Assembly (NCBI GenBank): GCA_020634795.1
Contig: JACKAZ010000002.1
Location: 124,001 to 188,000 of the forward strand
Origin: Ardenticatenales bacterium
GTDB lineage: Bacteria; Chloroflexota; Anaerolineae; Ardenticatenales; Ardenticatenaceae
Direction of reading: 5' to 3'
Length of the DNA stretch: 64,000 nt
Shown here piece after piece: positions 39,189 to 48,219 of the stretch. Within the stretch, counting starts at the first letter, position 1; each line of letters starts with the position of its first letter. The notes under the pieces are model-generated. The model was not told where the DNA came from and made no database searches. It saw only the letters and a list, made by a program, of their open reading frames with translations. Made by a program: the position numbers and the translations under genes.

Positions 39189-41696
39189 ATGAAAGTTCCC
39201 TTATCTTGGTTGAAGGAATACGTCTCGCTCGACGGGATTGCGCCGCAGGAACTGGCCGAGCGACTGACGCTGGCCGGACTCGAAGTGGCCAGTATCGACT
39301 ATATCGGCGTGGAAGGACCGCCGCGCAGCACGCACCTTGTCTGGGATCCGGCCACGATCCGCGTGGGCGAGCTGCTGGCCGTCGCCCCCCACCCCGACGC
39401 CGATCGGCTGCGGCTGGCGACGGTGGCCTACGGGGCGGAGGCGCCGAAAACGGTCGTCACCGGGGCGCCGAACCTGGCCGTTGGCATGAAGGTCGCCTAC
39501 GCCACGACGGGCGCGACGGTCATCAACGGCTATTCGGACGCGCACGAGTTCGTGACGCTGAAGCCGAAAAAGCTGCGCGGTGTCTTGTCCGAAGGGATGG
39601 TGCTTTCGGAACTGGAACTGGGCCTCGGCGACAGCCACGAGGGCATCCTAGAGCTGCCAGAGGATGCACCGGTCGGCGAAGCGCTGCAAGCCTATTTGGG
39701 CGATGTGGTGCTGGACATCGAGCTGACGCCCAACATCGTCGGCCACGCCGCCTCGATCGTCGGCGTGGCGCGGGAAGTAGCGGCCCTTTTCGAGCGGGAA
39801 CTGCACTACCCGACGCTGACGTGGGAGGGCAGCGGCCCACCGGCCGCCGACGCGGTCGAAATCATCGTCGACGATCCGGCGCTCAACCCGCGCTTCACCG
39901 CCGCGCTGATCCGCCACGTCGAAATCGGCCCCTCGCCCGCGTGGATGCAGCGGCGACTGCTGCTCTGCGACCAGCGTCCGATCAACAACATCGTCGATGT
40001 GACCAACTACGTGATGTTGGAGATGGGGCAGCCGCTCCACGCCTTCGACTACGATCGGCTCGTGGCGCGGGCGCAGCAGAGCGACGCGGCCCGACCGACG
40101 ATCCGCACCCGTGCCGCAACCGCAGGAGAGGCCGTGACCACCCTAGATGACAAACGTCGCACCCTCCGCGCGGGGGACATCGTCGTGACCGACAGTGCAG
40201 GGATCGTGGCCATGGCCGGCGTGATGGGCGGGGCGGAGACCGAGGTTTCCGAGGCGACGACCAACGTCCTGCTCGAAGGGGCGGCATGGAACTACATCGC
40301 CATCCGCCGCACTGCCGCGCACCACATGCTCCATTCAGGTGCTTCCTATCGTTTTAGCCGCAACGTGCACCCCGCCATGGCCCTACGCGGCACCCGGCGC
40401 GGGGCGATGCTGATGGCCCAAGTGGGGGGCGGCGAACTGGCGGCGGGGATCGTCGACCATTATCCACAGCCGCGCCAAGAACCGACCCTGCCGCTGCGGG
40501 CCGCGCGCGTCAACCAACTGCTCGGCACCGAGTTGCGCAACGACGAGGTTGCGGCGATACTCCGGCGGCTGGAATTCGAGGTCGAGATCGAGGGCGAGCA
40601 GCTACACGTCACCGTGCCCGATTACCGGACCGACATCGAGATTGAGGCCGATCTGGTCGAAGAGGTGGCACGGGTCTACGGTCTGGACACGCTGCCCGAA
40701 ACGCTGATGGACGATCTGCTGCCGCCGCTGCGCAACAACGAGGCCCTGCCGCGCGAAGAGCGACTGCGCGATCTGCTGGTTGCGGCGGGGGTGAGCGAGA
40801 TCATCAGCTATCGGCTGACCGCGCCCGAACGGGAAGCACGGCTGCAGGGCGACGAGGCGAGCCGCGATGTGAGCGATGAAGGCTATGTGCAGATCGCCAA
40901 CCCCATCTCGCCCGAGCGGCGCGTGATGCGCCAATCGATCTTGGCCAGCGTGCTGGAAAGCTTGGCCGCCAATCTGCGCCATCGGGACCGTGCCGCACTC
41001 TTCGAAATTGGTCATATCTACCAGCCCACCACGAACGCGCTACTGCCCCGCGAACAGGGCCGCTTGGCGCTGGCGATGAGTGGCGCGGCGCAGCCCGTGG
41101 GCTGGCAACGGGGCGAGCCGCGCGAGCGGGACTATTTCGACATGAAAGGGGTGATCGAGAGCGTGGTCGACCATCTGCATATCGAGGGTGTGACCTTCGA
41201 AGCGGCCGAGCATCCGACCTATCAAACGGGCCGCGCCGCCGCGATGCTTCTCAACGGCCAACCCATCGGCATGGTCGGTGAAGTGGCCGCGTCGGTGCGC
41301 GACGCCTATGCGTTGCCCGAACCGCGCGTGGTCGCGGCGGAAATCGACGTGGATGCGCTGCTGAGCGCGGTGCCGCGCGGCTATTTGCTCCGCGATGTGC
41401 CGCGCTTCCCCGCGGTCTACCAAGATTTGGCCGTGGTCGTCCCGGAAGCGACGACGCAGGCCGAAGTGTTAGCAACGATCCGTGCCAGCGGCCCCGAGCA
41501 ATTGGTCGATGTGCAGCTCTTCGATCTCTACCGGGGCCAATCGATCCCCGAAGGCCGCAAAAGTCTGGCCTATGCGCTCCACTATCAGTCTACGGAGGCG
41601 ACGCTGACGGATGAGCAAGTCGCGGGCTACCATGCCACTATCTCTGACGCGCTGCGCCACCAACTCGGGGCCAAGATTCGCGGGGAAGATCTGTAG
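39189..41696 (+). CDS. pheT: Phenylalanyl-tRNA synthetase beta subunit
   Basis: The 835-residue beta subunit. Domains in order: N-terminal MKVPLSWLKEYV, a tRNA-binding OB-fold (about 45-155, ATIRVGELLAVAPHPDADRL), B3/B4 editing region (about 215-400), B5 domain (about 415-485), the catalytic-like core and a C-terminal FDX-ACB anticodon-binding domain (about 740-835, RDVPRFPAVYQDLAVVVPE). Length is typical. The gap to pheS is 203 bases of repeat DNA, unusually long for this pair. CCCGGAGCCTCCC precedes the ATG. Confidence 0.95.
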   Translation: MKVPLSWLKEYVSLDGIAPQELAERLTLAGLEVASIDYIGVEGPPRSTHLVWDPATIRVGELLAVAPHPDADRLRLATVAYGAEAPKTVVTGAPNLAVGMKVAYATTGATVINGYSDAHEFVTLKPKKLRGVLSEGMVLSELELGLGDSHEGILELPEDAPVGEALQAYLGDVVLDIELTPNIVGHAASIVGVAREVAALFERELHYPTLTWEGSGPPAADAVEIIVDDPALNPRFTAALIRHVEIGPSPAWMQRRLLLCDQRPINNIVDVTNYVMLEMGQPLHAFDYDRLVARAQQSDAARPTIRTRAATAGEAVTTLDDKRRTLRAGDIVVTDSAGIVAMAGVMGGAETEVSEATTNVLLEGAAWNYIAIRRTAAHHMLHSGASYRFSRNVHPAMALRGTRRGAMLMAQVGGGELAAGIVDHYPQPRQEPTLPLRAARVNQLLGTELRNDEVAAILRRLEFEVEIEGEQLHVTVPDYRTDIEIEADLVEEVARVYGLDTLPETLMDDLLPPLRNNEALPREERLRDLLVAAGVSEIISYRLTAPEREARLQGDEASRDVSDEGYVQIANPISPERRVMRQSILASVLESLAANLRHRDRAALFEIGHIYQPTTNALLPREQGRLALAMSGAAQPVGWQRGEPRERDYFDMKGVIESVVDHLHIEGVTFEAAEHPTYQTGRAAAMLLNGQPIGMVGEVAASVRDAYALPEPRVVAAEIDVDALLSAVPRGYLLRDVPRFPAVYQDLAVVVPEATTQAEVLATIRASGPEQLVDVQLFDLYRGQSIPEGRKSLAYALHYQSTEATLTDEQVAGYHATISDALRHQLGAKIRGEDL

Positions 41697-41761
41697 CGAC
41701 TTGCAACCATCCGCCCGGCGGCCGCGAGGTATGGCGTCGGGCGGGCCCCTGTCGGCCTTGG

Positions 41762-41790
41762 TTGACGGCGTTGGCGGCTGCGGTCATAAT
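41762..41790 (+). promoter_or_regulatory. Promoter of the phosphoribosyltransferase gene
   Basis: TTGACG at 41762-41767 and CATAAT at 41785-41790 are 17 bases apart. The gene starts at 41825. Confidence 0.65.
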
Positions 41791-41824
41791 GGCCGCTATC
41801 TATCGATCGAACGGAGAGAGAATC

Positions 41825-42307
41825 GTGAGTAAAGAGTTTGTGACGTGGGATGAGATCGAACGACTGGTGATGGAAGCGCTGTTGCCACAACTCGACGGCC
41901 CCTACGACGCGATCTTGGGGATCACACGCGGCGGCATGGTGCCCGCCTGCCTCGTGAGTGAACGGCTCGACATCCGCCACGTGCTCACCGCCGCCGTCAA
42001 GTTCTATACCGATGTCGAAGAAACGTTACCGGAGCCGATCTTCCTACAATTTCCGGGGGATACGTTGATTGCGGGCAAGCGCGTCCTGATTGTAGATGAC
42101 GTGTGGGATACCGGCCACACGGCCTATACCGTGCGGGAACGGGTCCGGCGAGCGGGGGGCAAGCCGACGGTCGCCGTGATCCACTACAAGCCGCTGCGGA
42201 GCGAATACCCTGACGATCAACCCGATTACTTTGCCCAAGAAACGGACGCATGGATCGTCTATCCTTGGGATCCCGATAAGGAGCGGCTGCTCGGTGCGGA
42301 GGCGTGA
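41825..42307 (+). CDS. Phosphoribosyltransferase family protein (xanthine/hypoxanthine-type)
   Basis: A 160-residue type I phosphoribosyltransferase starting at GTG 41825 with GGAGAGA upstream. The PRPP-binding motif is VLIVDDVWDTGHTA, the pyrophosphate loop ILGITRGGMVPA precedes it, and YPWDPDKERLLG is the purine-site tail seen in archaeal-type XGPT/HGPRT-like proteins. It probably salvages a purine base; the exact base is not clear. It stands alone on its own promoter. Confidence 0.87.
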   Translation: MSKEFVTWDEIERLVMEALLPQLDGPYDAILGITRGGMVPACLVSERLDIRHVLTAAVKFYTDVEETLPEPIFLQFPGDTLIAGKRVLIVDDVWDTGHTAYTVRERVRRAGGKPTVAVIHYKPLRSEYPDDQPDYFAQETDAWIVYPWDPDKERLLGAEA

Positions 42308-42487
42308 GGGAAAGAGAGATTAAGATGGCATGGCATGCCATGGGCGATTTCGATGCCATCTCGCACCGCCTGGAACGTCGAGCGAGGTCGCCGCTTCACT
42401 GCGATTTGCCCGCGTCGTCGCGCCGCCATGCTATGCTTTTCCCTCGCAGATAGACTTTGAAAAGCAATGGGCAGCCCCGGGCAGAGC

Positions 42488-43024
42488 ATGGATAACATCA
42501 TTGTATTCGACATAGAGACGCGGCGGGCCATCAGCGAGGTGGGCGGCGCACACCACCTCGACCGACTCGGCCTTTCGGTGGCTGTCGCCTACGAGGTGGC
42601 CACCGGCAAATTCCACCATTTTGAGGAAGCGCAGGTGGCCGAACTGCTCGATTTGCTGCAGCGGGCGACTCTGCTGGTGGGCTATAACATCCGCCGCTTC
42701 GATCTGACGGTGCTACAGCCCTACAGCCAAGAGCCGCTCCACGCGCTACCGACCTGTGACCTGATGGTCGACATTCAACGCCAGATCGGCCACCGCGTGC
42801 GACTGGACAACGTGGCGCAGCAAACCCTCGGCATCCGCAAAAGCGCCGATGGTATGCAGGCGTTGCTCTGGTGGCGACAGGGCAAGCTCGATCTGATCCA
42901 CGACTACTGCCAACAAGATGTCGATGTCACGCGCCGCATCTGGGAATATGGCAGAGCGCACGGCCACATCTGGCTTTGGTCGCGCCAGCAACGGGCGCGG
43001 CGACCGGTGCCGGTCTGTTGGTAG
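42488..43024 (+). CDS. DEDD-type 3'-5' exonuclease/RNase H-like protein
   Basis: A 178-residue RNase H-fold protein starting MDNIIVFDIETRRAISEVGG. FDIET provides the first acidic pair, GYNIRRFDLTVL the second motif and YCQQDVDVTRRIWEY the third, matching DEDD exonucleases (the third motif lacks the Tyr/His of typical DnaQ positions but has DVDVT). It could trim RNA or DNA ends. The ATG at 42488 is favoured by FDIET spacing; an in-frame start seven codons upstream exists. The gene ends 27 bases before the FecR-domain gene. Confidence 0.78.
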   Translation: MDNIIVFDIETRRAISEVGGAHHLDRLGLSVAVAYEVATGKFHHFEEAQVAELLDLLQRATLLVGYNIRRFDLTVLQPYSQEPLHALPTCDLMVDIQRQIGHRVRLDNVAQQTLGIRKSADGMQALLWWRQGKLDLIHDYCQQDVDVTRRIWEYGRAHGHIWLWSRQQRARRPVPVCW

Positions 43025-43051
43025 CTGTGCTACAATCGTCGTGGAGGCAGC

Positions 43052-44326
43052 ATGAGTACGGCGGAACGAACCCTACCAGAAACAGCGTGGCGCTCGCGCG
43101 AGCGGTTGGCTTGGCTCGTCGTGATTGGCGCTTTCCTTGCCTTTTGTACCCTGCTGGTCGCCGTCCCCTACGGTGCGTACCAATTCATCCAACGGGCGAC
43201 GGTGGCTGAAGGGGCCGAGGTACAAGGCACGCGCGGCAAAACCACGGTCGAGATTGCGGGGAGCCAACAACCGCCGCTCGCCGTCCTCGAAGGCTCGTCC
43301 CAGCAGCTTAGCGAGGGGTCGATTCTGCGCACCGACAACGCCCAAGCCGCTGTTACCTTCTTCGACGACTCGATGGTGACCCTCTTCCCCGACAGCAAGC
43401 TCTCCATCCAACGGCTCCGTTCGCCCCGCTTCGATTGGAGCGAACAGGATAACCAAATCGCGTTGACCCTCTTCGAAGGGGGGCGGATCCGGGTACAGGT
43501 GGCCGAAGGGCGCAATCGTCCCATCCAGTTCGTCGTCTACAGCGAACAGGCCGTTGCGCCGCAGGGCGGCATCGTCCTAGCGCCCGGCTCCTACGCCATC
43601 GAAACGACCCGCGACATGACCCACGTGTCGGTACGGGGTGGCAGTGCGACGGTTCAGGGCCAGACGGGCGGGAGCGTGCAGTTGGGCGAAGGGGAGCGGG
43701 CGGAGGTGGCGCTCGGTCAGGCCGCACAGGGGCCATTTCCCGCACGGCGCAACATCCTGAAGAACAGCGACTTCCAGAACACGACCAGCGCCGTACCCAT
43801 TTCGTCCGGCCCGTTGGCCGAAGCGTGGTTTGTCGAAAGCATCCAGGGCGGCGATGGTGGCACGGTGGATGGCACGGTCGAGGTGGAGCATCTTGGCACC
43901 AGCCGTGCTCTCCACTTCTATCGGACCGATAGCCAAGCCAACCACGGGCAGACCGCTGCTGTGCAGGTGATGGACGAGCGGGTCGCCGACTACCTCTCGC
44001 TACTCCTGCGCTTTGATGTTCAGATCGTCTATCAAGCGCTGAGCGGGGGCGGCGTACAAAGCTCCGAATTTCCGATCATCGTGCGGGTCGATTACATGGA
44101 CGGCAGTGGGGCGACCCGCACGTGGACGCACGGCTTCTACGCCCAGAACGACGCGGGATACAACGTGGTTGACGGCGAGAAGATTCCGCTCGACACCGTC
44201 TATCGTTTCGAGACCGACCTCACATCCGTCCTCGTCGATCCGCAACTGATCTACAACATTCGCTTCTACGCCAGTGGTTGGGATTGGGAGGTCTACGTTA
44301 GCGAAGTGGAGTTGATCGCGCAGTAG
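43052..44326 (+). CDS. FecR-domain membrane-anchored protein
   Basis: A 424-residue protein with one N-terminal transmembrane helix (about 20-45: AWLVVIGAFLAFCTLLVAVP). The extracytoplasmic part has a FecR-like domain (about 75-215: LSEGSILRTDNAQAAVTFFD, SMVTLFPDSKLSI, VAPQGGIVLAPGSYAI) of the type used in signal or surface proteins. A C-terminal beta-sandwich (about 230-424; NILKNSDFQNTTSAVP, VEHLGTSRALHFYRTDS) looks like a carbohydrate-binding fold. GGAGG at 43043-43047 sets the ATG. It ends 10 bases before the stop of the convergent mutase gene. No sigma factor gene is adjacent, so classical FecIR signalling is unlikely. Confidence 0.85.
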   Translation: MSTAERTLPETAWRSRERLAWLVVIGAFLAFCTLLVAVPYGAYQFIQRATVAEGAEVQGTRGKTTVEIAGSQQPPLAVLEGSSQQLSEGSILRTDNAQAAVTFFDDSMVTLFPDSKLSIQRLRSPRFDWSEQDNQIALTLFEGGRIRVQVAEGRNRPIQFVVYSEQAVAPQGGIVLAPGSYAIETTRDMTHVSVRGGSATVQGQTGGSVQLGEGERAEVALGQAAQGPFPARRNILKNSDFQNTTSAVPISSGPLAEAWFVESIQGGDGGTVDGTVEVEHLGTSRALHFYRTDSQANHGQTAAVQVMDERVADYLSLLLRFDVQIVYQALSGGGVQSSEFPIIVRVDYMDGSGATRTWTHGFYAQNDAGYNVVDGEKIPLDTVYRFETDLTSVLVDPQLIYNIRFYASGWDWEVYVSEVELIAQ

Positions 44327-44336
44327 GGCCCGATCG

Positions 44337-45989
44337 CTACACAAAGACTTCGGGCCGATACTCGCCCCACACCTCGCGCAGCGTATGGCAGATCTCGCCC
44401 GTGGTGCCGTACGCTTCGACCGCTGCAATGAGGTGGGGCATCACGTTATCGCTGCCCTGCGCCGCTTGACGCAAGGCTGCGAGCGCGGCTTCTAGCACCG
44501 ATTCATCACGGCGCTTCCGCAGCGCGGCCAGCTTGGCCGACTGCTCCTCACGGATCGACTCGTCGATCTTCAATACCTCGACCGTCGGCTCCTTCTCATC
44601 GACGAAGTCGTTGACCCCCACCACCACCTGTACGCGTTTCTCAACTGCCCGCTGGTAATCGTAGGACGCTTGCTGAATCTCGGCCTGCGTCCACCCCTGT
44701 TCGATCGCGCTCAGCGCACCACCCAACTCGTCGATCTTGTCGATGTAGTCGCGGGCACGCGCCTCGATCTCGTCGGTCAGCGCTTCTAGGTAGTACGATC
44801 CCGCCAGCGGGTCAATCGTATCGGGCACGCCACTTTCGTGGGCGATGATCTGCTGCGTTCGCAGCGCGATTTCCACCGCCCGTTCTGTCGGCAAGCCCAG
44901 CGCCTCGTCCATCGAGTTGGTGTGAAGACTCTGCGTGCCGCCCATCACCGCCGCCAGCGCTTGCAAGGCCACCCGCACGATGTTGTTCTCCGGCTGCTGC
45001 GCCGTCAGCGTCGAGCCGCCGGTCTGCGTGTGGAAGCGCAGCATCCACGAACGCGGCTGGGTCGCGCCGAATCGCTCCCGCATGATGGTCGCCCAGAGCC
45101 GCCGTGCCGCGCGGAACTTGGCGACCTCTTCCATGAAGTTGTTGTGCGCATTGAAGAAGAAGGCCAACTGTCCCGCGAACTCATCCACATCCATCCCCGC
45201 GTTGATCGCCGCTTCGACATAGGCAATCGCGTCGGACAGGGTGAAGGCGACCTCTTGCACCGCATTGGCCCCGGCCTCGCGGATGTGGTAGCCCGAAATT
45301 GAGATCGGGTTCCACTTCGGCAGCGCCGCCTTAGCATAGGCGAAGGTGTCGGTGACGAGGCGCATCGACGGTTGGGGGGGGAAGATGTAAGTCCCGCGGG
45401 CGAGGTATTCCTTCAAAATGTCGTTCTGGATCGTGCCACGCAAGCCCTCGGGGGCAACTCCCTGCTGCTTGGCCACCGCGATATACATCGCCCACAAAAC
45501 AGCGGCAGGGGCGTTGATCGTCATCGAGGTCGAGACCTTGTCAAGCGGAATCCCGCGAAAGAGTGTCTCCATATCTTCGAGCGAAGAAATCGAAACGCCC
45601 ACTTTGCCGACCTCGCCCATCGCCATCGGATCGTCGGCATCGTAACCCAGTTGCGTCGGCAGATCGAAGGCGACCGAAAGGCCGGTGGTGCCCCGTTCCA
45701 GCAAATAATGGTAGCGACGATTGGATTCCTCAGCGGTCGAAAAACCTGCGTACTGGCGCATCGTCCACAAACGACCACGATACATCGTGGGATAGACACC
45801 GCGCGTGAAGGGATATTCGCCCGGGTAGCCGAGACGCTCGTCGTAGCGGCCCGTCAGATCATCGGGCGTATAAAGCGGATCGACCGGGATGTTGGACAGC
45901 GTCTCGAACTGGGCTTGCCGTTCAGGGCGCTTTGCCACGAACGGTTGATAGCGCTCCGTCTGCCAGTGGGATTTGGATTTATCGTTCAT
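44337..45989 (-). CDS. mutB: Methylmalonyl-CoA mutase large subunit (catalytic domain only)
   Basis: A 550-residue TIM-barrel subunit that interconverts L-methylmalonyl-CoA and succinyl-CoA. PFTRGVYPTMYRGRLWTMRQ, YAGFSTAEESN and GLSVAFDLPTQLGYDADDP are family signatures. RFHTQTGGSTLTAQQPENNI and EALGLPTERAVEIALRTQQI lie further on. It stops before a B12-binding domain, as in archaeal/some bacterial two-subunit enzymes, so a separate cobalamin-binding subunit must be encoded outside the window. Neighbouring genes make propionyl-CoA carboxylase, giving propionyl-CoA to succinyl-CoA. No B12 riboswitch is seen upstream. Confidence 0.93.
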   Translation of the reverse strand: MNDKSKSHWQTERYQPFVAKRPERQAQFETLSNIPVDPLYTPDDLTGRYDERLGYPGEYPFTRGVYPTMYRGRLWTMRQYAGFSTAEESNRRYHYLLERGTTGLSVAFDLPTQLGYDADDPMAMGEVGKVGVSISSLEDMETLFRGIPLDKVSTSMTINAPAAVLWAMYIAVAKQQGVAPEGLRGTIQNDILKEYLARGTYIFPPQPSMRLVTDTFAYAKAALPKWNPISISGYHIREAGANAVQEVAFTLSDAIAYVEAAINAGMDVDEFAGQLAFFFNAHNNFMEEVAKFRAARRLWATIMRERFGATQPRSWMLRFHTQTGGSTLTAQQPENNIVRVALQALAAVMGGTQSLHTNSMDEALGLPTERAVEIALRTQQIIAHESGVPDTIDPLAGSYYLEALTDEIEARARDYIDKIDELGGALSAIEQGWTQAEIQQASYDYQRAVEKRVQVVVGVNDFVDEKEPTVEVLKIDESIREEQSAKLAALRKRRDESVLEAALAALRQAAQGSDNVMPHLIAAVEAYGTTGEICHTLREVWGEYRPEVFV

Positions 45990-46090
45990 TAGGGGTTACC
46001 TTGTATCAAGTCAAAAAGTCCGCGATTAGCGTGTCTACGTAGGCATAGGGGTGTTGCCACTCGTTGCCAATCCACCGTATACCGCTTCAC

Positions 46091-46115
46091 CCTTCGACTG
46101 CGCTCAGGGCAGGCT
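46091..46115. repeat. CTTCGACTGCGCTCAGGGC-type repeat
   Basis: CCTTCGACTGCGCTCAGGGC followed by AGGCTC is a word seen in many bacterial intergenic regions, often mistranslated as a FDCAQGRL peptide. A near copy lies at 31742-31766. The surrounding 45990-46249 spacer has no gene. Confidence 0.6.
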
Positions 46116-46249
46116 CATTCACGACCTCACGCGACGTCACCTCAACCGTAGCGCCTGCATTGATGGCCGCGCTGCATCCCATGCGCCCCCCACGAAACGT
46201 TCGGAGGCTGTCCGATGGCAGCCAACGTGGCCTTGAAAACAAACTTTCA

Positions 46250-47521
46250 CTACTCCGCCCAGCGAAAGCGCGGATGGCGATCATAATAGTCGAGTTGTGC
46301 TTGTCGCGACGGCTCCTCGGCCAGCGCATGGTACGTTCGAAGAATATCGTTGGCAATCGTTCCGGCGGGGCGGGGATCCTGCCACGCGAGGCGAGGAATG
46401 GGGCTGTCGTTCTGCTCGGTCTGGCTGCTTTGCAGAGGGCTTAACGTGTTTTCCACGTACCACGGCAGCGAGCCGACCAACGGGGTACACAGACCCGTAA
46501 TATCGGCCATCCATTCCTCCGCCCAGCAACTCAGCAGACAAAAACTATGCCCGCCCCAGCGCTCCACGTTGCGCTGCAATGGCCCCACCATGTCACCCAG
46601 CGCCTGTACATGGAGCAGATCGTGGCTCCCCACCGGGCTGATTCCAATGTTGAGCAAGGTGGACAACGCCAAGGCTAGGGGATCACTTCGCGTATCAGCG
46701 CTCACCACGGCCTGCCATTGCCACCCACAATGGTCGTGCAGCGCCACCAACCGTTGCAGGGTGCGGGCCACATCGTCATAGGTGAAGTGGTAGAAAGGGT
46801 AAGCGGGAATCTGAATGCCATCATCTTTGGCACTGCCCAGATAGATCACCCCGCTGTCGCAGTACACTTGGCCTTTTCTGCCCCAATCGCCATCGAGGTC
46901 GAACTCGGACATCCGTTCGCAGGCGGCCAATTGACCACGGGTGATCTCGCTCTGCGCCCACTGCTCCGCCACGACGAGCGCCTCTTGGAAATGGCGTTTC
47001 GCATCGGGAATCCGCCGTGTCAGTCGGTAACATTCCGCCAAGAAGAAGAGGGTCTGCCATTCGGGGCGGCGCTGCCGCGCGCGGTGAAAGGCCGTGATCC
47101 CAATCTCGTATTCGCCCTGCAGGTAGTAAACGAACGCGATTTGGTGATAGGCGCGACCATAGTGGCTGTCCAACGCCAACGCCTCCCGCAGTGCCTCCAA
47201 CGCCTCCTCGAAGGCCCCTTCCAACGTCAGCATGTGGCCGAGCGCGTACCAAGTGTCGGGGGTGGGCTGGATCATCACGGCGCGTCGGGCTTGGTCGGTC
47301 GCTTCCGCAAGCCGGTCGGTACGCCGGTAGTGGTAAGCGAGGGCAATGCGCGCGGTGGCGTTTTCCCCGTCAAGCGCCACCGCTTCCTCAAAGGCAGCGA
47401 GCGCCGCACTCTCCTCGCCGCGCTCCTCGTGAGCCACGCCCGCCCGATAGCGCCGTTGCGCACGCTGCTTGTCGAAGGAAAGCAGCCGCCCCGAATCAGC
47501 GAGATTGGCATCGTTGCCCAT
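46250..47521 (-). CDS. TPR-repeat protein with uncharacterised C-terminal domain
   Basis: A 423-residue soluble protein. About five tetratricopeptide repeats cover residues 20-200 (ARIALAYHYRRTDRLAEATD, TWYALGHMLTLEGAFEEALE, RAYHQIAFVYYLQGEYEIGI). The C-terminal half (about 205-423) has no family I recognise; it contains ADTRSDPLALALSTLLNIG, FCLLSCWAEEWMADITGLC and a Trp/Pro-rich end. The gene lies between the mutase and biotin-carrier genes on the same strand, so it may be co-transcribed. A role in the acyl-CoA pathway cannot be inferred from sequence. Confidence 0.72.
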   Translation of the reverse strand: MGNDANLADSGRLLSFDKQRAQRRYRAGVAHEERGEESAALAAFEEAVALDGENATARIALAYHYRRTDRLAEATDQARRAVMIQPTPDTWYALGHMLTLEGAFEEALEALREALALDSHYGRAYHQIAFVYYLQGEYEIGITAFHRARQRRPEWQTLFFLAECYRLTRRIPDAKRHFQEALVVAEQWAQSEITRGQLAACERMSEFDLDGDWGRKGQVYCDSGVIYLGSAKDDGIQIPAYPFYHFTYDDVARTLQRLVALHDHCGWQWQAVVSADTRSDPLALALSTLLNIGISPVGSHDLLHVQALGDMVGPLQRNVERWGGHSFCLLSCWAEEWMADITGLCTPLVGSLPWYVENTLSPLQSSQTEQNDSPIPRLAWQDPRPAGTIANDILRTYHALAEEPSRQAQLDYYDRHPRFRWAE

Positions 47522-47656
47522 CAGTTTCTTCTCACAGAGTCGTGGATCAGGGATCCAGAGGAACGCTCAGATAAATTTCGCTCATGACGCCGGGGATCGG
47601 GCAGCGGGGCAGAAAGCGCCAGGGCAGTGATCCCTTTTACCGTGCTCCATGCTCCA

Positions 47657-48190
47657 TCAAGAGTCGCCCTGCTTCTCCGCCTCCGGGTCGCCCAAAATCA
47701 GCAGGGGTTGTTGCAGTTCCACGGTTTTGCCCGCCTCGACCCGTATCTCTTTGACGATGCCTTCGCGGGGGGCGCGGATCTCATTTTCCATTTTCATCGC
47801 TTCCAAGATCAGCAGGGGCGCGTTGACCGCGATATGCTCCCCAACCTCAACAAGGACTTTGATCACCAGTCCGGGCATTGGCGCTTTCACCAGCGTATCG
47901 CCCGTCGCCCCGCCTGCCGCCCGTTGCAGACTCTTGATCTGCTTGGTACGCTCATCCTCAACGATCACCTCGTAGCGTTGCCCGTCGAGCAGGATGCGCC
48001 ACGCCCCATCCTCCAGCGAGGCGTAGACCTCAGAGGAGCGGCCCTCGGCGATCATCGAGTAGATCACGTTGTTGGCGATGTGCAACATATCGACCGACAC
48101 CGTTTCCCCATCGATTGCCACGCTGCCATCTTTGTTGACCGCGATGGCGAACTCCTCACCATCCACATACGTCGAATACTTCGTTGACAT
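47657..48190 (-). CDS. Biotin carboxyl carrier protein of a propionyl/acetyl-CoA-type carboxylase
   Basis: A 177-residue protein. The C-terminal biotinyl domain (about 100-172) has the EAMKMEN motif, with Lys133 the biotinylated residue, following VKAPMPGLVIKVLVEVGEHI. The N-terminal 95 residues are strand-rich, as in the spacer domains of biotin-carrier subunits that accompany PccA-type enzymes. It follows the biotin carboxylase gene by 29 bases on the same strand. ATG 48190 is used. Confidence 0.9.
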   Translation of the reverse strand: MSTKYSTYVDGEEFAIAVNKDGSVAIDGETVSVDMLHIANNVIYSMIAEGRSSEVYASLEDGAWRILLDGQRYEVIVEDERTKQIKSLQRAAGGATGDTLVKAPMPGLVIKVLVEVGEHIAVNAPLLILEAMKMENEIRAPREGIVKEIRVEAGKTVELQQPLLILGDPEAEKQGDS

Positions 48191-48219
48191 AACTATTCCT
48201 TTGCCCAAACTCTATGCGG

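Noticed and set aside
45990..46249. Cobalamin riboswitch upstream of methylmalonyl-CoA mutase
   Set aside because: No B12-box-like sequence or suitable fold seen; the spacer is repeat DNA.
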